Of a DNA stretch of 64,000 bases, positions 59,198 through 64,000 are shown one piece after another (positions within the stretch are counted from its first letter, which is position 1; each line of letters opens with the position of its first letter). The notes under the pieces were generated by a model. That model did no database searches and was not told where the DNA came from. It worked only from the letters and a program-made list of their open reading frames with translations. Source of the DNA: Rhodotorula mucilaginosa (Eukaryota; Basidiomycota; Microbotryomycetes; Sporidiobolales; Sporidiobolaceae); assembly GCA_034406715.1 (NCBI GenBank), contig CP137866.1, forward strand, positions 124,001 to 188,000, given 5' to 3'. A program made the translations under genes and the position numbers.

Positions 59198-59609
59198 CTA
59201 CTGACCGAGGAGGTCCTTTGCCTCGTTGACTTTCGAGGCGATGTACGGGCTGCCACCTCGGTCGGGGTGGTTAGCGAGCATGATCCTCCTATGCGCATCC
59301 TTGAGTTTGGTCAAAGTCATGTGCGACTCTGGCACGCCGAGGATCTGGGCGGCCTCGTTCCTGTCCATCTTGGCGTTGAACCCGCCCTTTGCCCAATCGG
59401 ATTTGGCGCCCGTCGGGTCCTGGCCTGCGATGGCGGCGAGGAAGGGGTTCAAGCGTGCGCCGTTGCGGGCTGCGGCGCGGAGCGAGTAGCGGAGTCCGAG
59501 GGTGGTGGCGGCGACGGCCCCGGTGGCGGCGAGCAGAGAGGCCACTGCGGGGCGGGGCGAGAGGTGTGAGTTCGTGGTCGGGTGAATCTAATGCACGCTC
59601 TGACTCACT
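59198..59609 (-). CDS. PAM18: Mitochondrial import motor J-protein Pam18/Tim14
   Basis: Coding exons 59609 (a single base, A) and 59544-59198, about 115 residues. The start codon is split: A at the end of the upstream exon joins TG after the intron 59545-59608 (GTGAGT...CCCCGCAG). No other ATG lies upstream in that exon. The protein begins MASLLAATGAVAATTLGLRY with one membrane helix. It continues with NPFLAAIAGQDP and the J-domain KMDRNEAAQILGVPESHMT, RRIMLANHPDRGGSPYIASK (HPD motif) and VNEAKDLLGQ. Pam18 stimulates mtHsp70 at the TIM23 channel in the inner membrane. It is divergent from the MIM1 gene. Confidence 0.93.
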
Positions 59610-59766
59610 GTGACTGTGTGTGTGTGCGTGCGAGTGCGTGTATGCGGAGCGAGAGAGCGGCGAGAGAGAAAACTCGGAAGATTTTGCTCCGACGCCCAGT
59701 CCACACTCGACTCGCCCGTCTATTGCCTAGTTGGTGTACTCTGTGGCACGTATTAAGGTGACAGAG
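59610..59766. promoter_or_regulatory. Short bidirectional promoter, PAM18 / MIM1
   Basis: Only 157 bp separate the PAM18 and MIM1 start codons, so both 5' UTRs and promoters must lie here. It includes a GT-repeat at about 59615-59640 that would be transcribed in the PAM18 leader. Confidence 0.55.
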
Positions 59767-62700
59767 ATGGAGTCTGCTCCTCCGCTGCCGTCGCCCTCGG
59801 CGTTCCCAGCCCTGCCCCTCCACCCACACCCGCACTCGCCGCCATCCCTTCCGAGCAACAGCGACCACGCAGACACGCAAGAGCAGTCGACCCCCGCACC
59901 CGCACCCGCGACCGCGACCACGCTCTCGTACGCGCGCGCATCCAAGTCCAACCTGCCGCCGACCACCGCCCCCGAGGGCATCTCGCTCCCTCCGCAGCCG
60001 CACAAGCACACCGCCAACGAGCGCCCGCAGCGGGTCAGGCCAGAAGGCTACGCGTCAGAGAAACCCAAAGGTCCCGTCAAACCCTCCTCGTCCAACCACC
60101 CGAGGAACAAGAACAACCACCCGCGCAGGCAGAGCAACTCGGCTCCTCCACCTCCCACCACCACCACCGCCACGACGACGGCAAAGCGGCCACGCACCGT
60201 ACCCGGAATGCCCGCCTCGATGCTCCCCGCCCCCGTCGCCAACAAAAAGGCAAAGCACAAGTCGCAGCCACCACCCACAAACGGTGATGACCCCACAGCG
60301 GCAACCATGATCCCCGCCGTCGGCAAGAAGCGCAGGCAGACTCTCCGCAAGACGTTGCCGCCGACCGCGTCCAAACTGTCGGCCCTCGCCGCCTCGTTCG
60401 ACTTTGTCCCGCGCGCCGGCGCACCGTCCCTCCCCGCTCCTCCGATCCTCGCACCCTCTACGACAAAGTGCGTATCTCAAGCTTGTCTCGATGTCAAAAG
60501 TTCCTTGACCATGTGGATATTGATGGGCGACGATGAGAACAGATCGGCGCAGCAGCAGCAGCACGATGACGACACGGCGTCGGCCCCTCGTTCATCTTCC
60601 TCGAACGGCACCCTCGTCGCGGACGACGACAACGGTGACCGCCAACAGCAACAACACGTCGACGCCAAAGTCGACGACAAAGACGAGAAGGAGGATGGTA
60701 ACGTCGACCGATCGGCCGAGGAGGCAGAGATTCCCGCGGCCCAGAACGGCAAGCACGACAAGGACAACGACAACGACAACGCCGCCGCCATGATCCGCGA
60801 GACGGTCGCCTCTGCCGGCGCTCAGGGTGACGAATTCCGCTCCGAGTCCCTGACGACCGCCGATGCCCGAGGAGGCGCCATCGAAGCCCTCGACGGGACC
60901 GAACCGGGTTTGCAATCCGCTTCGGCCAAGAAACCCGTCTCGGCGGGATCGGCACCCGAACCAGAGCGGCAGCCGACGAAGGAGGAGGAAGCTCGTGATG
61001 CGGCGGTCAAGGAGGAATTGATTGCTGCGGTGGAGGAGGAAGGGTCGGTCAAGAAGAAGAAGGAACAGCAGCGATCGCTCGCCGGATTCTTGGACGAGGC
61101 GTTTGTCGCGGCTACCGATGGCGGATTCGCCCCGCTCGACTTGCCGGTCACCTCCACCGATTCCGTCTCCCAAGAGGAGAAGGGAGACGCGATGGTGTCG
61201 TCGGCACAGCAGGAGGAGGTCAAGGTGACGACGATTCCGGGCGCGGTGGACGCGAGTCCCGTCGCCGACTTGTCGTGGAGGGAGAAGAAAGGGTGGTGGT
61301 CACCGAAGACTTCGGATCAATTTGACGACTCTACTGCCGCTCGATCGGCTTCGACTACTCCGCCTCCGCCTCCGAACCCGAGCGCAGCCGGTCCCGCAGC
61401 TGTCGAACCTGCCCAGTCGCAAGGGATCAGCAAGGACGAGATCTTGCTCCGCTTCCCGCCTTGGAGACCCACCACCAACGGCGACGACAACGGGGAGAAG
61501 AAGGGCGATCAGACGCCGGTGAAGGAGACGGTCAAGCCGGACGAGGTCAAGCCGTTGGCAGACTTTTTGCCGTCGGCGTTTGTCGCCGCTCAGCCTCCTC
61601 CTTCTTCTGCCGAGTCCGCGGCCTCTACGACCTCGGAAGAGGAGGAGGAGCAGAAGACCGCGACGTCAAAGGAAGAAGAAGAAGAAGCGGCAGGAGGAGA
61701 AGGGGAGAAGAAGTCTCAGCAACAGCAGCAGCAGTCTGGGTCTGCGTTGTCGTCCTTCCTGTCCAACTCCTTCTCAGCGACGGGACCGCCCACTCCGCTC
61801 GAAGCTCCGGTCACCATCACGGTCGGCGAGGATGAGGACGAGGAGGAGGTTCCGCTCAATGCTGAAGCGATCGTTGCCGAACCGCCGTTGAGTGACATCC
61901 TTGATGTGGACGCGATCGGAGAGGACGGGAAAGTCGTTGTCGATCAGCCGAAGGAGGAGAAGGAGCAGGCGGAGAAGAAGAAGGACAAGGAGAAGAAGCA
62001 CGGATGGTGGTCACCGGATTACGTCTCGCCTGAACAGTCCACCACCACCTCGAGCGATGCTCACCAGACCGGTACCGGTCTCGTCGACGACAAGCTCGTA
62101 CAAGAGACGGTCGGAACCGCCGGCGCTCAGGGGGACGAATTCCGTGCCGAGTCGTACTCGAATGCGGACAGGGCTGGAGTCGCGCAGCTCGAACCGGCAT
62201 CAGCGAGTGCGCAATCGGTCCCCGCCTCCTCCTCGTCGTCGCCGTCGTCGTCGAAGCTGGAACAGCCGAAGGAGGAGCAAGAAAATGGCACGGCGGCGAA
62301 GGAGTCGGTCGTCGAGCAGGCCGAGCCTGAACGCTCCAGGACGCCGATCGGACAGTTCCTCGGCCAGGCGTTCTCGGCCCGCTCCCCGTCCGAGTCGGTA
62401 CAGGAGCAGCAGAACGACAACAAGATCGGAACCACCAGTGGTGAGAAGGACCAAACCTCGCCCACCTCAACCGAGGCGTCTGGTTCTTCTTCCGCCACCT
62501 CGACTCCTCGCGCTTCCGCCGTGTCCGAGATGGCGCCGACTGCTTCTTCTTCTTCTTCCTCTCAAGCGCCGCCGCGTCGCCGTCGCTCCTCCTCCTCTTC
62601 TTCTTCTTCTCCCTCGCCTCCTCCTTCCCCACGCCGAACGTCCTCGCATGGACAGGACAACGACGACGACGACGACCAATCATCGCACCCCCACAAAGCG

Positions 62701-63188
62701 GCCGACGAGGCACCCTCGCTCACGCTCGCGATCGCGAGCGCGTGGCACACCGCTCCGTGGTCGAGGAAACTCTGGGCGGTGCTCGCCAGCGTGGCGATCA
62801 ACGTGGGCTTGCCGTTCATCAACGGAGTCATGCTCGGTGCGTTGCGTTCCCCGATTCCTCATCAGACATTTTCTTTCCTCTGTCCCCAGAGTCCCGAAAG
62901 CTGACGCAACGTGCATGCATTCGTTACTTTTTATCCTGACGATCGCCATCCACCCATGCAGGCTTTGGCGAACTCTTTGCCCGCAACGTCCTCGGCGTCC
63001 GGCTCGGCTGGCCGCTCGCCTCTTCCGCGTCGCAAGGTTCGCAACAGCGTGCCAACACTGGTTCGGTCGGCCTCCGCGCAGCCGGCGCTGGCGGCAACCC
63101 CAACATCGGTCGCGAAGTGCCCGGACACGCTGGCGCCAAGACGGCGACGGAAGCTGTCGTCGAAGGCGCTCGCGAGCTTGCCGAATAA
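59767..63188 (+). CDS. MIM1: Mim1/TOM13 outer-membrane insertase subunit with very long N-terminal extension
   Basis: Three exons: 59767-60467, 60543-62836, 62962-63188; about 1073 residues. The C-terminal part reads VAINVGLPFINGVMLG joined across the last intron to GFGELFARNVLGVRLGWPL, the signature of Mim1/TOM13. Mim1 inserts alpha-helical proteins into the mitochondrial outer membrane; yeast Mim1 has only 113 residues. The first 990 residues are low-complexity, Ser/Pro/Glu/Lys-rich, with repeated short motifs. A phenylalanine motif occurs four times: SLAGFLDEAFVAA, PLADFLPSAFVAA, ALSSFLSNSFSAT, PIGQFLGQAFSAR. There are two copies each of KKxGWWSP-type and AGAQGDEFRxES-type motifs. The 60468-60542 segment is treated as an intron. 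Confidence 0.85.
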
Positions 63189-63454
63189 ACCATACCGACC
63201 CTCCCATGATTTAGAACTTTCTTTGGCCCTCGGCTACACCTCTTGAAGGCCTACCCTATACAACTTTTACCTTGCCTTGTACATCGCTGCTTCAAACATC
63301 TCACACCAAAGACTCGGCCCACGGTCGCGAAAACCCGCACTAGAAACACCTTGCAATATGCCGTACCCTTCTGCCTTGGTAACGCTTTCTCTTCTGTTCT
63401 CTCAGAAGTTTCTCGAATAGCGCAATTCCAATTTTACACGAGATCCGTCACCGT

Positions 63455-64000
63455 CTACCAGTCATCGTCTTCAGTCTGTTGTTGTTTTCGACCGGCACGC
63501 TTCGCCAGGGCTGCGGCGAGCATGTCCGCAGACGGCTTGACCAAGCCGCCCATACCTGGTGCAGGCGGCGCCGGGGGTGGAGGTGCACCACCGGCAGAGC
63601 CGTTCGCCGCGGGTCGGGGCGGCGCGGGAGGCGGAGGCGGCGGCGGGGGAGGGGCAGCCGCACCGCCTCGGAAAGGCGGCGCGGGCGGCGGCGGAGGAGG
63701 AGCAGGTGCGGCGCCGCGAAGAGGAGGCGCAGGGGGCGGAGGAGGGGGAGCAGGCGCGGCGCTACGAAGATGCGGCGCTGGCGGTACCGGCGGTGGGCGC
63801 GCCGCGTTCGAGACGGGCGGCGCGCGAGACGCCGCAGGCGGAACGAGAGGGGCATGGTGCATCGTTCCGGGCTTGTGCGGCACAGGCGGTTTTGGCTTTG
63901 GCGCGAGCGGGGGTTTGCCGCCTCCCAGTGCGGAGGAGGGCCGGGAGGATGCCGGCGAGCCGCCGTTCGACGAGACCGGAGTCGACGAGCCATTCTCCTC
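63455..64000 (-). CDS. C-terminal tail of a class I myosin (partial, right edge; tentative)
   Basis: The frame enters from the right edge and ends at 63455. About 180 residues are visible: a Ser/Gly stretch, KPPLAPKPKPPVPHKP, many polyproline repeats of the type APAPPPPPPAPP, then SADMLAAALAKRAGRKQQQ and the terminal acidic EDDDW. Polyproline followed directly by a short amphipathic segment and an acidic DDW end is the layout of fungal type I myosin tails, which bind profilin/verprolin partners and activate Arp2/3 at endocytic patches. A WASP protein would also end DDW but should show a WH2 motif, which is absent here. The motor and SH3 domains would lie outside the window. Confidence 0.62.
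   Translation of the reverse strand, partial: EENGSSTPVSSNGGSPASSRPSSALGGGKPPLAPKPKPPVPHKPGTMHHAPLVPPAASRAPPVSNAARPPPVPPAPHLRSAAPAPPPPPPAPPLRGAAPAPPPPPPAPPFRGGAAAPPPPPPPPPAPPRPAANGSAGGAPPPPAPPAPGMGGLVKPSADMLAAALAKRAGRKQQQTEDDDW

Noticed and set aside
60468-60542. Reading through the hydrophobic insert in the MIM1 gene as coding
   Set aside because: The segment has a GTGCGT donor, a CTTGACC branch and an AACAG acceptor, and its hydrophobic, Cys-containing residues do not fit the polar surroundings.
1-64000. CRISPR arrays, transposons, rRNA genes or virus-derived elements
   Set aside because: No regularly spaced repeats, terminal repeats, transposase, reverse transcriptase or capsid-like frames were recognised on either strand.

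Overview
The window looks like nuclear DNA of a basidiomycete yeast. It is GC-rich, and the genes are packed and cut by many introns, mostly 60-90 nt, with GTRNGT donors, CTRAC-like branch points and YAG acceptors. The proteins are clearly fungal: a Zn2Cys6 regulator, a LEU5-type carrier, Mim1/TOM13 and Nup188. A Pucciniomycotina red yeast (Rhodotorula/Sporobolomyces type) is my best guess; this is inference. All exon models were built by hand from splice signals, reading phase and family resemblance.

Layout. 1-359: 3' end of an unknown gene (+). 1266-3829: Zn2Cys6 transcription factor (+). 3964-7566: protein with several ubiquitin-interacting motifs (-). 7925-9206: GAR1 (+). 9709-12590: secreted GH5 mannanase-like enzyme (+). 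13841-15634: secreted Cys/Ser-Thr/coiled-coil protein (-). 16042-22383: TAF2 of TFIID, carrying three C-terminal bromodomains (-). 23484-26667: long-chain acyl-CoA synthetase (+). 27086-27168: intron-containing tRNA-Gly(GCC) (-). 27169-29356: gene-poor stretch with a diverged repeat pair.

29357-34410 looks accessory: a small single-pass membrane protein (+), two tandem paralogous membrane coiled-coil proteins (-) and an F-box-like protein (+). Dense housekeeping genes follow: an RSA3-like ribosome-assembly protein (-), a multi-pass membrane protein (-), XRN1 (-), LEU5-like carrier (+), a DUF726/MIL1-like hydrolase (+), a tetraspan PPPY protein (-), NUP188 (+), PAM18 (-), a very long MIM1 (+), and at the right edge a proline-rich acidic tail, probably class I myosin (-).

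Most promising points: TAF2 fused to three bromodomains; a Mim1 outer-membrane insertase domain on a roughly 1000-residue repeat-bearing N-terminal extension, sharing a 157-bp divergent promoter with PAM18; a PAM18 start codon split by an intron; 4-, 11- and 17-nt exons at the start of XRN1; three GC-AG introns; and the tandem coiled-coil paralogs. No CRISPR array, rRNA gene, transposon or virus-derived element was recognised.
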